A DNA stretch of 13,547 bases, from assembly GCA_017540065.1 (NCBI GenBank), contig JAFYBU010000075.1, positions 1-13,547 on the forward strand. Direction: 5' to 3'. This document shows positions 1-6,868 of the stretch, in pieces. The position numbers were made by a program, and so were the translations under genes. The first letter of the stretch is position 1. The number at the start of each line of letters is the position of its first letter. Source of the DNA: Alphaproteobacteria bacterium (lineage in GTDB: Bacteria > Pseudomonadota > Alphaproteobacteria > CAAHEQ01 > UBA3637). The notes under the pieces were generated by a model, which was not told the DNA's origin, searched no databases, and worked only from the letters and a program-made list of their open reading frames with translations.

Positions 1-260
1 ATATTTTATACGGCGAAGGTGTTTCCAAAATGGGTGAATTATTGGATTTGGGGGTAAAGGCCGGTTTAATTGAAAAGGCAGGCTCATGGTTTTCTTATAA
101 AGATACCCGAATCGGTCAAGGACGCGAATCAGCTCGCCAATACCTGAAAGATAATCCGAAGGTAGCCGAAGAATTGGAAAAAGCGATTCGGGATCATGCA
201 AAAGATATTTCACGTGAAATGATTGTGGGGGATAATGATGCCCCGACAGAAGCCGAATAG
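1..260 (+). CDS. recA: RecA recombinase, C-terminal end (5' truncated by window)
   Basis: This is the last 85 codons of RecA, the ATP-dependent strand-exchange protein for homologous recombination and SOS co-protease activity. The reading frame enters at base 3 and runs to a TAG at 258-260. The visible residues match the family C-terminal region: ILYGEG, then SKMGELLDLGVKAGLIEK, then SWFSYKDTRIGQGRE, followed by a helical AEELEKAIR stretch. The tail is acidic (VGDNDAPTEAE), as is usual for RecA, where it modulates DNA binding. The ATPase core lies outside the window. A strong intrinsic terminator follows 6 bases after the stop, so recA is the last gene of its transcript. The identification is firm; only the N-terminal part is missing. 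Confidence 0.96.
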   Translation, partial: ILYGEGVSKMGELLDLGVKAGLIEKAGSWFSYKDTRIGQGRESARQYLKDNPKVAEELEKAIRDHAKDISREMIVGDNDAPTEAE

Positions 261-266
261 ATCAAC

Positions 267-299
267 AAAAAACTGAGTGTTAAAGCACTCAGTTTTTTT
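267..299 (+). terminator. Intrinsic terminator of recA
   Basis: A stem ACTGAGTG / CACTCAGT (272-279 with 286-293) encloses the 6-base loop TTAAAG and is followed by a run of seven T (293-299). The preceding A run extends the pairing. It sits just behind the recA stop codon. Confidence 0.93.
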
Positions 300-303
300 G
301 CGT

Positions 304-336
304 AAAAAAAACATCCCTTGAAAAAAGGGATGTTTT
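304..336 (-). terminator. Intrinsic terminator for the leftward DUF2934 gene
   Basis: A stem ACATCCCTT / AAGGGATGT (311-319 with 325-333) has a 5-base loop and is flanked by an A run at 304-311, which is the U tract when read leftward. It lies between the convergent recA and DUF2934 genes, back-to-back with the recA terminator. Confidence 0.88.
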
Positions 337-340
337 CTAT

Positions 341-679
341 TTATCTGCGTGAACCGTAAAAAACAGGGGCAGAAACTTTCTTTGCCTGTTTTGTGACGGG
401 CTTAGCTGTTACTTTACGCGTTGTTTTCACAGCTTTTGCAACGACTGGCTTCGCTGCAGGTTTTGCCGGGAGCACTTTCTTGGGTGCTTCTTTTTTTGCA
501 GGAGCAACTTTTTTTTCAGCTTTTTTGGCTGGCTTTTTAATGGCCACCTTCGCCGGTTTAAAAAATTGTTCGCATGCTTTCATCCAGAAAAATTCTGCAG
601 AACCATCTGGACGCCCCGCTTTTTCCCACAGGAAATAAGCAGCCTCACGAATCATTTGTTCATTAATTTGTTGTACCAT
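341..679 (-). CDS. DUF2934 protein with histone H1-like Lys/Ala/Pro tail
   Basis: This is a 112-residue basic protein in two parts. Residues about 8-41 (IREAAYFLWEKAGRPDGS, then FFWMKACEQFF) match the short DUF2934 domain, a small helical family common in alphaproteobacteria and of unknown function. Residues about 42-105 are a low-complexity tail built from Lys, Ala, Pro and Val with repeated AKP/KKA-type motifs, like bacterial histone H1-like proteins; the end is FYGSRR. By inference the tail binds nucleic acid, but this is not demonstrated. The start is supported by an AGGAG ribosome site upstream, and a candidate promoter lies at 711-739. A terminator follows the stop codon directly. The gene may also receive read-through from the EAL gene behind it, because no hairpin separates the two. 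I am confident it is a real gene and unsure of its role. Confidence 0.82.
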   Translation of the reverse strand: MVQQINEQMIREAAYFLWEKAGRPDGSAEFFWMKACEQFFKPAKVAIKKPAKKAEKKVAPAKKEAPKKVLPAKPAAKPVVAKAVKTTRKVTAKPVTKQAKKVSAPVFYGSRR

Positions 680-710
680 GGTAATACTCCTTTATTACTC
701 AACACTTTTG

Positions 711-739
711 ATGATAAAACAAAAAAAATCTTTTTGCAA
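711..739 (-). promoter_or_regulatory. Candidate sigma70-type promoter for the DUF2934 gene
   Basis: Read leftward, TTGCAA (734-739) and TATCAT (711-716) are separated by 17 bases, close to TTGACA-N17-TATAAT. The spacer is mostly T. The predicted transcript start is near 704, leaving a short leader with an AGGAG ribosome site before the ATG at 679. The region is AT-rich, so chance matches are possible. Confidence 0.5.
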
Positions 740-756
740 TACTTTTTTTTATTTTT

Positions 757-1548
757 TTATTTTTTTTCAATGAAAGCGATTAATTGATCCAATGGCAAGG
801 GTCTTGAAAACCAAAAACCTTGTCCGTAATCGCATCCGTTCTTTTCTAACCATTCTTTTTGTTCCGTTGTTTCAATTCCTTCTGCTAATACTGGAATTTG
901 TAAATCATGAGCCATTTTAATAATAGCAGATAAAATAGTTTTGCTTCTAGCATCTTCACCCAAGGAACGAACAAAGTCACAATCAACTTTTAATTTCTTG
1001 ATATTTTTCAAATAACGCAAATATTTGAAAGTGGAATACCCCGTTCCAAAATCATCAATTGAAACAGCCACGCCTGCGTCAGCCAATTGTTGAAAAACAG
1101 TTTCACTCATTTCTGGTAAAACCATTTGTTGACTTTCTGTAATTTCACATTCCAAGAATTTTGCCTCGGTTTGTGTTTCTTCTAATACTTTATGAACAAT
1201 CACATTGAAAGATTTTTCTTGCAATTGAGCCGCAGATACGTTCACAGCCATCACTGCATCAGGACAATTTTTTTGTTGAATAGTTTTCAAATCAGTTAAT
1301 GTTTCCCGACACAAAAAGTCCGTAACATCTTTTATTAAACCTGATTTTTCTAACACGGGAATAAATTCATCAGGAGGAATAATCCTGTCAGGTGCATTCC
1401 AACGCATCAAAGCTTCAACCCCGATAATTTTATTTGTTTTCAAATCGAATTCTGGTTGATAATAAAAAACGAATTCTTTTTTCTTTAATCCTCTTTTCAC
1501 ATCGGATTCTGAAACAACTTGTTCTTCTTTTTTACCGAATAAAGACAT
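757..1548 (-). CDS. Stand-alone EAL-domain cyclic-di-GMP phosphodiesterase
   Basis: This 263-residue cytoplasmic protein is almost entirely one EAL domain (about residues 15-260). EAL domains hydrolyse the second messenger c-di-GMP to pGpG. The usual metal-binding and catalytic residues all appear present: E45 in the EAL motif, N103 in NVSAAQL, E135 in ECEITES, D165/D166 in DDFGTGYS, K187 in LKVD, E223 in AEGIET and Q243 in YGQGFWFSRPLP. The enzyme therefore looks active and not a degenerate binding domain. No PAS, GAF, REC, GGDEF or membrane segment is attached; only about 15 basic and acidic residues precede the domain, so any input signal must come from a partner or from expression level. 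The start is set by a strong AAAGGAGG site 5-6 bases upstream. It is divergent from gpmI. The 3' end lies in homopolymeric A/T tracts with no hairpin before the DUF2934 gene. Confidence 0.93.
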   Translation of the reverse strand: MSLFGKKEEQVVSESDVKRGLKKKEFVFYYQPEFDLKTNKIIGVEALMRWNAPDRIIPPDEFIPVLEKSGLIKDVTDFLCRETLTDLKTIQQKNCPDAVMAVNVSAAQLQEKSFNVIVHKVLEETQTEAKFLECEITESQQMVLPEMSETVFQQLADAGVAVSIDDFGTGYSTFKYLRYLKNIKKLKVDCDFVRSLGEDARSKTILSAIIKMAHDLQIPVLAEGIETTEQKEWLEKNGCDYGQGFWFSRPLPLDQLIAFIEKK

Positions 1549-1633
1549 GTATCCTCCTTTATAAAAACATATGCCTAATTCCCTATATACACATTTTTTT
1601 TAAAAAAAGCTACACTTTTTTGAAAAGAAACGC

Positions 1634-1639
1634 TATAAT
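1634..1639 (+). promoter_or_regulatory. Candidate -10 element of the gpmI operon promoter
   Basis: A perfect TATAAT lies 34 bases before the gpmI start in the 125-base gpmI/EAL divergent spacer. No good TTGACA-like element stands 16-18 bases upstream; the position holds TACACT. An A/T-rich block (1593-1608) could act as an UP-like element. The spacer must also hold the EAL gene promoter, for which I see only weak candidates. Confidence 0.4.
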
Positions 1640-1673
1640 AAAAAATATTGTTGAATAAGAAAGGAAATAAATA

Positions 1674-3197
1674 ATGCAAAAACCAGTTTTACTTTGTATT
1701 TTGGACGGTTGGGGATACCGAAAAGAAAAAGAAAATAACGCTATTGAAATGGGAAATACGCCTGTTTGGCATAATTTGGTGGCCAATTGGCCGCATACAA
1801 TGTTGGCCACTTCTGGTGCAGATGTGGGATTACCTGACGGTCAGATGGGAAATTCCGAGGTGGGGCATACAAACTTGGGGGCAGGGCGTGTTGTTTTACA
1901 AGATCTTCCCCGTATTGATAAAGCGATTAAAGAAAAAACATTGGATAAAAATCCTGTTTTGTTGCATTTGATTGATGAGTTAAAAAAATCAAACGGTACT
2001 TGTCATTTAATGGGATTGTTGGGGCCCGGTGGCGTTCATGCACAACAACGTCATATTGTGGCTTTGGCACGCATTTTGAATGCCAATGGTATTCGGGTGG
2101 ATATTCACGGATTCTTGGATGGACGTGATACGCCGCCCATGTCCGGCAAAGGTTTTGTTGCTGAATTAGAAAAAGAAATTCATGAGATGCCTTTGGTAAA
2201 GATCGCAACGCTTGGTGGACGTTATTATGGTATGGATCGTGATAATCGTTGGGAACGTGTTACAAAGGCGTATGAAGCAATTGTAAATGCCGATGCACCA
2301 AAATTTAATACGGCAGAAGAAGCAATTACGGCTTCCTATAATGAAGAAGTGGGGGATGAATTTGTTATTCCCTGCGTGATTGGTGATTATCAAGGAATGC
2401 GTGACGGGGACGCGGTTATGATGGCAAACTTCCGTTCTGATCGTGCTCGTGAAATCACACGGATGTTATTGCAACCGGATTTCAATTTGGCACCTCGTTC
2501 TCGGGTAGTTGCCTTTGTGGACGCAGTGGCAATGACAGAGTATTCTTCTGAACATACGGCTTGGATGCATACTTTGTTTCCGCCGGAAGATTTGAAACAT
2601 ATTTTTGGAGAAGAAATTGCTGCTGCAGGACTTAAACAATTGCGTATTGCCGAAACAGAAAAATATGCGCACGTGACGTTCTTTTTTAACGGTGGACGCG
2701 AAGCTGTTTTTGACGGTGAAGAACGTATTTTGGTGCCTTCACCCAAAGTGGCAACATATGATTTGAAACCGGAAATGAGTGCTGTGGAAGTGACAGATAA
2801 AATGGTTGAAGCCATTGAAAGTGGTAGGTTTGATGTTATCGTTGCAAACTTTGCTAACGGTGATATGGTGGGACATACGGGCGTTTTGCCGGCAGCCATA
2901 AAAGCGGTGGAAACTGTGGATGCTTGCGTGGGACGTATTACGGATGCCTTGAAAAAAACAGGCGGATGTGCTTTCTTTACGGCGGATCATGGAAATGCTG
3001 AAGATATGTTGGATGATCAAGGACGTCCCAAAACAGCACATACAAACACGCCGGTGCAGGCAGTTTTATTTAACGCCGCAGGTGTGAAGGGATTAAAGGA
3101 AGGTCGTTTGGCTGATGTGGCTCCCACATTACTGGATTTAATGGGGCTTCCTCAACCGGCCGAAATGGATGGAAAATCATTATTGATTCGGGGGTAA
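1674..3197 (+). CDS. gpmI: 2,3-bisphosphoglycerate-independent phosphoglycerate mutase
   Basis: This 507-residue cytoplasmic Mn-dependent enzyme interconverts 3- and 2-phosphoglycerate in glycolysis and gluconeogenesis. Its length is typical for the family. Key positions are visible: D11 in LDGWG and the phosphoserine nucleophile S61 in QMGNSEVGH (both metal site and phosphatase core), HGFLDGRDTPP (145-155) and GRYYGMDRDNRWER (182-195) from the transferase domain, K330 in ETEKYAHVT, D397/H401 in GDMVGHTG, D438/H439 in TADHGN and H456 in TAHT. The position normally occupied by Pro in the NPDMVGHTG segment is Gly here, which should be tolerated. An AAGGA site precedes the ATG. It is the first gene of a tight operon: the next gene starts 1 base after its stop codon. 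Confidence 0.97.
   Translation: MQKPVLLCILDGWGYRKEKENNAIEMGNTPVWHNLVANWPHTMLATSGADVGLPDGQMGNSEVGHTNLGAGRVVLQDLPRIDKAIKEKTLDKNPVLLHLIDELKKSNGTCHLMGLLGPGGVHAQQRHIVALARILNANGIRVDIHGFLDGRDTPPMSGKGFVAELEKEIHEMPLVKIATLGGRYYGMDRDNRWERVTKAYEAIVNADAPKFNTAEEAITASYNEEVGDEFVIPCVIGDYQGMRDGDAVMMANFRSDRAREITRMLLQPDFNLAPRSRVVAFVDAVAMTEYSSEHTAWMHTLFPPEDLKHIFGEEIAAAGLKQLRIAETEKYAHVTFFFNGGREAVFDGEERILVPSPKVATYDLKPEMSAVEVTDKMVEAIESGRFDVIVANFANGDMVGHTGVLPAAIKAVETVDACVGRITDALKKTGGCAFFTADHGNAEDMLDDQGRPKTAHTNTPVQAVLFNAAGVKGLKEGRLADVAPTLLDLMGLPQPAEMDGKSLLIRG
3190..3194 (+). promoter_or_regulatory. Ribosome binding site for the TTG start of the EnvC-like gene
   Basis: GGGGG lies inside the last codons of gpmI, 4 bases before the TTG at 3199. 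An in-frame TGA at 3184-3186 rules out a longer N terminus, and the next ATG (3229) would destroy the signal peptide. The TTG start is therefore the best choice. Confidence 0.6.
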
Positions 3198-3198
3198 T

Positions 3199-4353
3199 TT
3201 GAAAAAGATTTTACTTGTTTCTGTCTGTATGTTTTGTGTGGGGGGAGCTTTGGCTGCCGACCCGACGGCACAAGATTTGAAACAAGTGGAATCTCAATTG
3301 GAAAAAGAACGTCAAACCGAACGTGAATCGAAACTGAAAGCCACTCAATTGGAACGCGAAGTTCGGGAAGTTCAACGTCAATTGGTAACGTCAGCGCATC
3401 AAATTCAAACTCAGGAAAGTAAACTTTCTTTGTTGGAACAAAAAACAAAGGAATTGACTGCCCAAGAATCTGAATTACAAGAAAGATTAAAATTATCCAA
3501 TAAACAACTTTTTCGGGTGATGAAAGGGTTGCAAACACTTGCTTTACGCCCGACAGAATTGTTGATATTTCAGGCAAAAACACCTGTTGAAATGTTGCGC
3601 AGTCGTGATTTAATGCGTTACAGTTTGCCTATTATCGGACAAATACAATCCGAAACAAAAGAAGATTTAATGAAACTGTCTGAAGTTCGTTTGGAATTGA
3701 CAGATAAAAAAGAACAAATTCAACAAACTCATTCGGAATTATTGAATCAACGTGAAAAAATGAATAAATTGGCAGGTCAAAAGAAAATAATGCAGGCGCA
3801 ATATACTTCTTATTACAATGAAGCCAAAAAGAAAGCCGATAAGTTAGCAGCCAAAGCGCAAGACTTAAAAGATCTTTTGACCCAACTGGAAAATGAACGG
3901 GCGCTGGCACGTCAAAGGAAAGAAGAACAAAGAAAAGTTCAATCGGTTCCGACACAACGGATAATTGCGGCGGGCGAATTTGCTAAAGCAAAAGGGATGT
4001 TGCCGTTGCCGGCCAGAGGACAAATTATCCAACATTTTGGTGATACCAGTGTGTCAGGGGCTCACGCCAAAGGAATGGTTATCAAGACACGTCCGAATGC
4101 GCAAATTACGGTTCCTTTTGACGGAATGGTTTTATTTGCCGGACCATTCCAAAACTATGGACGTTTACTGATTGTGGATCATGGGGATGAATATTTAACG
4201 GTTATGGCGGGCATGGGAACAATTAATGCTTCTGTCGGACAAGAACTGTTGGCGGGTGAACCCATCGGTTCTATGAACGATTCTTACACAGATTTGTATT
4301 TGGAACTCAGGCATAAAGGTGTGCCTGAAAATCCGGAACCTTGGTTTAAATAG
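3199..4353 (+). CDS. envC: EnvC-like periplasmic murein hydrolase activator (degenerate LytM/M23)
   Basis: This is a 384-residue exported protein. Residues 1-20 form a signal peptide (KK, hydrophobic core, ALAA). Residues about 21-250 form long heptad-rich coiled coils interrupted near residues 108-150. Residues about 268-384 form a LytM/M23 domain. The domain resembles E. coli EnvC at conserved places: PARG then HFGD, HAKGMVI, NYGRLLIVDHGD, VGQELLAGEPIG, LYLELRHKG and NPEPWF. The metal ligands of active M23 peptidases (HxxxD and the paired HxH) are not present, as in EnvC, so it should activate an amidase and not cut peptidoglycan itself. The partner amidase is not in this window. Translation starts at TTG, 1 base after the gpmI stop, and is probably coupled. 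The gene is followed 11 bases later by ctpA, an arrangement conserved in many alphaproteobacteria. Confidence 0.9.
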   Translation: MKKILLVSVCMFCVGGALAADPTAQDLKQVESQLEKERQTERESKLKATQLEREVREVQRQLVTSAHQIQTQESKLSLLEQKTKELTAQESELQERLKLSNKQLFRVMKGLQTLALRPTELLIFQAKTPVEMLRSRDLMRYSLPIIGQIQSETKEDLMKLSEVRLELTDKKEQIQQTHSELLNQREKMNKLAGQKKIMQAQYTSYYNEAKKKADKLAAKAQDLKDLLTQLENERALARQRKEEQRKVQSVPTQRIIAAGEFAKAKGMLPLPARGQIIQHFGDTSVSGAHAKGMVIKTRPNAQITVPFDGMVLFAGPFQNYGRLLIVDHGDEYLTVMAGMGTINASVGQELLAGEPIGSMNDSYTDLYLELRHKGVPENPEPWFK

Positions 4354-4364
4354 AAAGGATAAAC

Positions 4365-5663
4365 ATGCGTCGTTTTATATTTACTTTATTGATAGGAACG
4401 TTCTTGGTAAACCCTGTTTGGGCAGCGGATGAAAAAAAAGAAGAAAAACAAGAAGATGTTTATCTTTTAATGGATTTGTTGGGTGCTACATTTCAAACGA
4501 TTCGTGATGAATCTGTTGAAGAAGTATCTTATCGCAAAATGGTGGAAAAATCCATTAACGGTGTTCTTACTTCCATTGACCCTCATTCGGGATTTTTGGA
4601 TGCGGAAGAAATGGCAGACATGGAAACACAAACAAAGGGAGAGTTTGGTGGTCTCGGGTTAGAAGTCGGTTGGGATAAAGATATGGTACGTATTTCAGCT
4701 CCCATTGATGATACACCGGGGGCAAAAGCTGGATTACAAACGGGGGATTATATTACCCATATTGATGATGTTTCCGTCATGGGAACCAGTTTGAATGATG
4801 CAGTGAAAAAAATGCGCGGAAAACCGGGAACAAAGGTAAAACTCGGTATTTTCCGTCAAGGGAAAAAGCCCTTTAACGTAACAATTACACGAGAAATTAT
4901 CAAGGTGAATCCTGTAAAATTTGAAACAAAAGGAGATATCGGTTATTTACGTGTAACGACTTTCAGTGAAAACACGGGAAAGAAATTAAAAGAAGCGATT
5001 GAAAAATTAACAAAGCAAATCGGAAAAGATAAATTAAGAGGATTCGTTTTGGATTTGCGTAACAATCCGGGGGGCTTATTGGATGAAGCCGTGGCCGTGA
5101 CGGATTTATTCCTTTCTCAAGGGGAAATTGTTTCAACTCGTTCCAGAAAACCTGAAGATACTGTTCGTTTTTCTGCCAAAACGCCGGATTCAACGGACGG
5201 GGCTCCTTTGGTCATTTTAATTAACGAAGGCTCGGCCAGTGCTTCTGAAATTGTGGCCGGTGCATTGCAAGATCATAAACGTGCGGTGATTGCGGGAATT
5301 AAATCTTTTGGAAAAGGATCAGTTCAAACGTTGCGCCAAATTCCTGATTTTGGGGCAATCAAAATCACAACTGCCAGATATTATACGCCTTCCGGTCATT
5401 CTATTCAAGCCAAAGGAATTACACCGGATGTAGAAATACCCCGCGGAAAATTGGAAGAATATCCCCGGTTAATCGGTTGGAGCGAAGAAAACTTGGATAA
5501 TGCTTTGGCCTCAGAAGATGGAAAGAAAACCCCTGAAAAGATTTTGAATGAAGAAGAAAATAAAAAGGATGAAAAACCCAAAGATTACCAATTGGAAAGG
5601 GCTCTGGATTTAGTGCAAGCAATTTGGATAGCCAATCAACAAAAGGAAAAACAAGGTGTCTAA
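4365..5663 (+). CDS. ctpA: Carboxyl-terminal processing protease CtpA (S41A)
   Basis: This is a 432-residue periplasmic serine protease that trims or degrades proteins from their C termini. The order is: signal peptide (1-20, ending VWA), helical N-terminal region (30-90), PDZ domain (about 95-175, with EFGGLGLEV and the DTPGAKAGLQTGDYI core) and S41 catalytic domain (about 190-360). The Ser/Lys dyad is visible: S292 in the SASASEIVAGAL motif and K317 in SFGKGSVQT, 25 residues apart as in the family, with Q321 four residues beyond the lysine. LRNNPGG at 231-237 supports the fold. The C-terminal tail (about 385-410) is rich in Lys and Glu. A clear AAAGGA site precedes the ATG. In other bacteria Ctp proteases often adjust murein hydrolases, so the neighbouring EnvC-like activator fits, but substrate identity is inference. 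Its last 8 bases overlap rppH. Confidence 0.95.
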   Translation: MRRFIFTLLIGTFLVNPVWAADEKKEEKQEDVYLLMDLLGATFQTIRDESVEEVSYRKMVEKSINGVLTSIDPHSGFLDAEEMADMETQTKGEFGGLGLEVGWDKDMVRISAPIDDTPGAKAGLQTGDYITHIDDVSVMGTSLNDAVKKMRGKPGTKVKLGIFRQGKKPFNVTITREIIKVNPVKFETKGDIGYLRVTTFSENTGKKLKEAIEKLTKQIGKDKLRGFVLDLRNNPGGLLDEAVAVTDLFLSQGEIVSTRSRKPEDTVRFSAKTPDSTDGAPLVILINEGSASASEIVAGALQDHKRAVIAGIKSFGKGSVQTLRQIPDFGAIKITTARYYTPSGHSIQAKGITPDVEIPRGKLEEYPRLIGWSEENLDNALASEDGKKTPEKILNEEENKKDEKPKDYQLERALDLVQAIWIANQQKEKQGV

Positions 5664-6126
5664 TTATCGTGACGCAGTCGGTATAATGATTGTTAATGCC
5701 AAAAAGAAAATATTTTTGGCTTATCGTGCATGGACACATGCATCCAAATATCACTGGCAAATGCCCCAAGGCGGTATTGATGAAGGCGAAACTCCGGAAC
5801 AAGCTGCATGGCGTGAAATGTTTGAAGAAACGGGATTGACCCCCGATGTTTGTAAATTGATCTATGAAAGTCAAAATTGGTACACATATGATATCCCTAA
5901 AAAAACAAAGCGTAAAATTGATGGTGAACGTCAAAAATGGTTTTTGTTTCTGTTTAACGGGACAAATAAATCGGTTAACTTAAAAGTCCAAAAGAAACCG
6001 GAATTTATTCGCTTTCGTTGGGCAGAACCCGAAAAAGCCCCTCATTTAATTATTCCCTTTAAAAAGCAGGTTTATGAACAAGTATTGGCCGAATTTAAGC
6101 CTGTCATTGAAAAATTAGGCGAATAA
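5656..6126 (+). CDS. rppH: RNA pyrophosphohydrolase RppH (Nudix)
   Basis: This 156-residue cytoplasmic Nudix hydrolase removes pyrophosphate from the 5' end of mRNA, triggering RNase E-dependent decay. The Nudix box is canonical at residues 39-61 (G39, E45, R53-E54, E57-E58, G60). The flanking RppH signatures are also present: YRDAVGIMIVN at the N terminus, WQMPQGGIDEGETPEQAA, then TYDIPK and KWFLFLF. The length matches the short alphaproteobacterial RppH form. Translation starts at GTG (5656), which overlaps the ctpA stop by 8 bases, with an AAAAGGA site at 5641-5647. It is therefore likely coupled to ctpA and is the last gene of the gpmI operon. A hairpin terminator follows immediately. A dinucleoside polyphosphate hydrolase is the older name for the same family. 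Confidence 0.95.
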   Translation: MSNYRDAVGIMIVNAKKKIFLAYRAWTHASKYHWQMPQGGIDEGETPEQAAWREMFEETGLTPDVCKLIYESQNWYTYDIPKKTKRKIDGERQKWFLFLFNGTNKSVNLKVQKKPEFIRFRWAEPEKAPHLIIPFKKQVYEQVLAEFKPVIEKLGE

Positions 6127-6158
6127 AAAATGGAAGGGTTTTCACTCTTCCATTTTTT
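6125..6158. terminator. Bidirectional intrinsic terminator between rppH and the leftward lipoprotein gene
   Basis: A stem TGGAAG / CTTCCA (6131-6136 with 6147-6152) is extended by a G-U and a G-C pair toward the loop. It is flanked by six A on the left and six T on the right, so it can end transcription from either side. It lies between two convergent genes. Confidence 0.88.
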
Positions 6159-6172
6159 AATTTTGATATCAG

Positions 6173-6805
6173 TTAACGTTCCAATGATTTATTGGGAACA
6201 GGAACCTTTTTACTGGCTTTATGTTCTTCTGCCAACTGACGTGGTAAATCCTGTGCTACCCACCACAAAGCAATAGGATCTGTTTGTGGGGAATATTTTT
6301 CACCGGACGGAAGTCCTTTTTCTCCCCAAAACTTTTGCATGAAAGCGATATGATGTTGAATATATTCTTTCTTGTCAAGCATACTGACAAAAGGCACTTT
6401 TGGCGGAGTGGTATAATCTTCCCATTTACATCCTCTTAAAGACATACTGGCCATCGGAATATCAACAGGATATTTTTCATTTAACCATTTAACACGTTTT
6501 TCATATTGATCCTTGCTTTCTAAAACATCACCGTTTCTTCTGGCAGGGTAAAGAACTTGGACGTACCCGCCTTTACCATCTGACAAAATCATTGCGTGTG
6601 GTAATTCATCACGGAAAATAGGAATTTCCTTCGCAGCTTTTTCAAATTATTTAATTTTTTGTTCTTGATTTTTTTTTGGGGCTTCAACGTGTTGTACCTC
6701 GGCTTCTTTTGGTTCGGAAGCGGACTTTTCGTTTTTTTGATTACAACCGGAAAATAAACTTGCGGCCGTTAAAATGGTTGCTGCCAATGCAGATTTTTTA
6801 CTCAT
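6173..6805 (-). pseudogene. Predicted lipoprotein gene interrupted by one in-frame TAA
   Basis: Read leftward from an ATG at 6805 with a strong AAGGAGG site, the frame gives a lipoprotein signal (residues 1-21, ending LFSGC with the lipidated Cys at 21) and a charged linker. It then meets TAA at 6647-6649 (codon 53). The same frame continues open without any shift through FEKAAKEIPIFRDELPHA into a further 139 codons ending at 6173, giving about 210 codons in all. One C-to-T change in CAA would explain the stop. The downstream part from the Met at 6592 has no ribosome site, so it is unlikely to be translated alone. It carries WVAQDLPRQLAEE near its end, and I recognise no family. Promoter, ribosome site and downstream frame look intact, so the break is recent, a sequencing error, or read through. 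Confidence 0.8.
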
Positions 6806-6834
6806 ATATTCCTCCTTTTGTTAAGAATACATAT

Positions 6835-6862
6835 ATTTTACCACAAAAACAGTTTTTGTCAA
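6835..6862 (-). promoter_or_regulatory. Promoter of the lipoprotein gene, with a palindrome in its spacer
   Basis: Read leftward, a perfect TTGACA (6857-6862) and TAAAAT (6835-6840) are 16 bases apart, 30 bases upstream of the ATG at 6805. A perfect inverted repeat, ACAAAAAC-A-GTTTTTGT (6843-6859), fills the spacer and touches the -35 element, so it could be an operator. It also lies just past the grpE stop and could instead be a weak terminator remnant. Confidence 0.65.
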
Positions 6863-6868
6863 GTTGTT

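Noticed and set aside
393..638. Rightward 81-codon frame antisense to the DUF2934 gene
   Set aside because: It is the complement of the Lys/Ala-rich codons, giving Phe/Ala-rich low-complexity residues, and has no ribosome site. It is a shadow frame.
721..768. A/T homopolymer tracts at the EAL gene end as a phase-variable switch
   Set aside because: The tracts fall at the last codons and beyond, so slippage would only alter a few C-terminal residues outside the EAL domain.
2390..2899. Leftward 169-codon frame inside gpmI
   Set aside because: It lies antisense to a fully conserved enzyme, has Ser/Thr-rich composition without family motifs, and lacks a ribosome site.
5419..5934. Leftward 171-codon frame across ctpA and rppH
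   Set aside because: It is antisense to two firm genes, has Phe/Leu/His-rich composition typical of a complement frame, and no recognisable motif.
6647..6649. Stop-codon reassignment as the reason for the TAA in the lipoprotein gene
   Set aside because: TAA ends gpmI, ctpA, rppH and other genes at their family lengths, and TGA and TAG also act as stops here.
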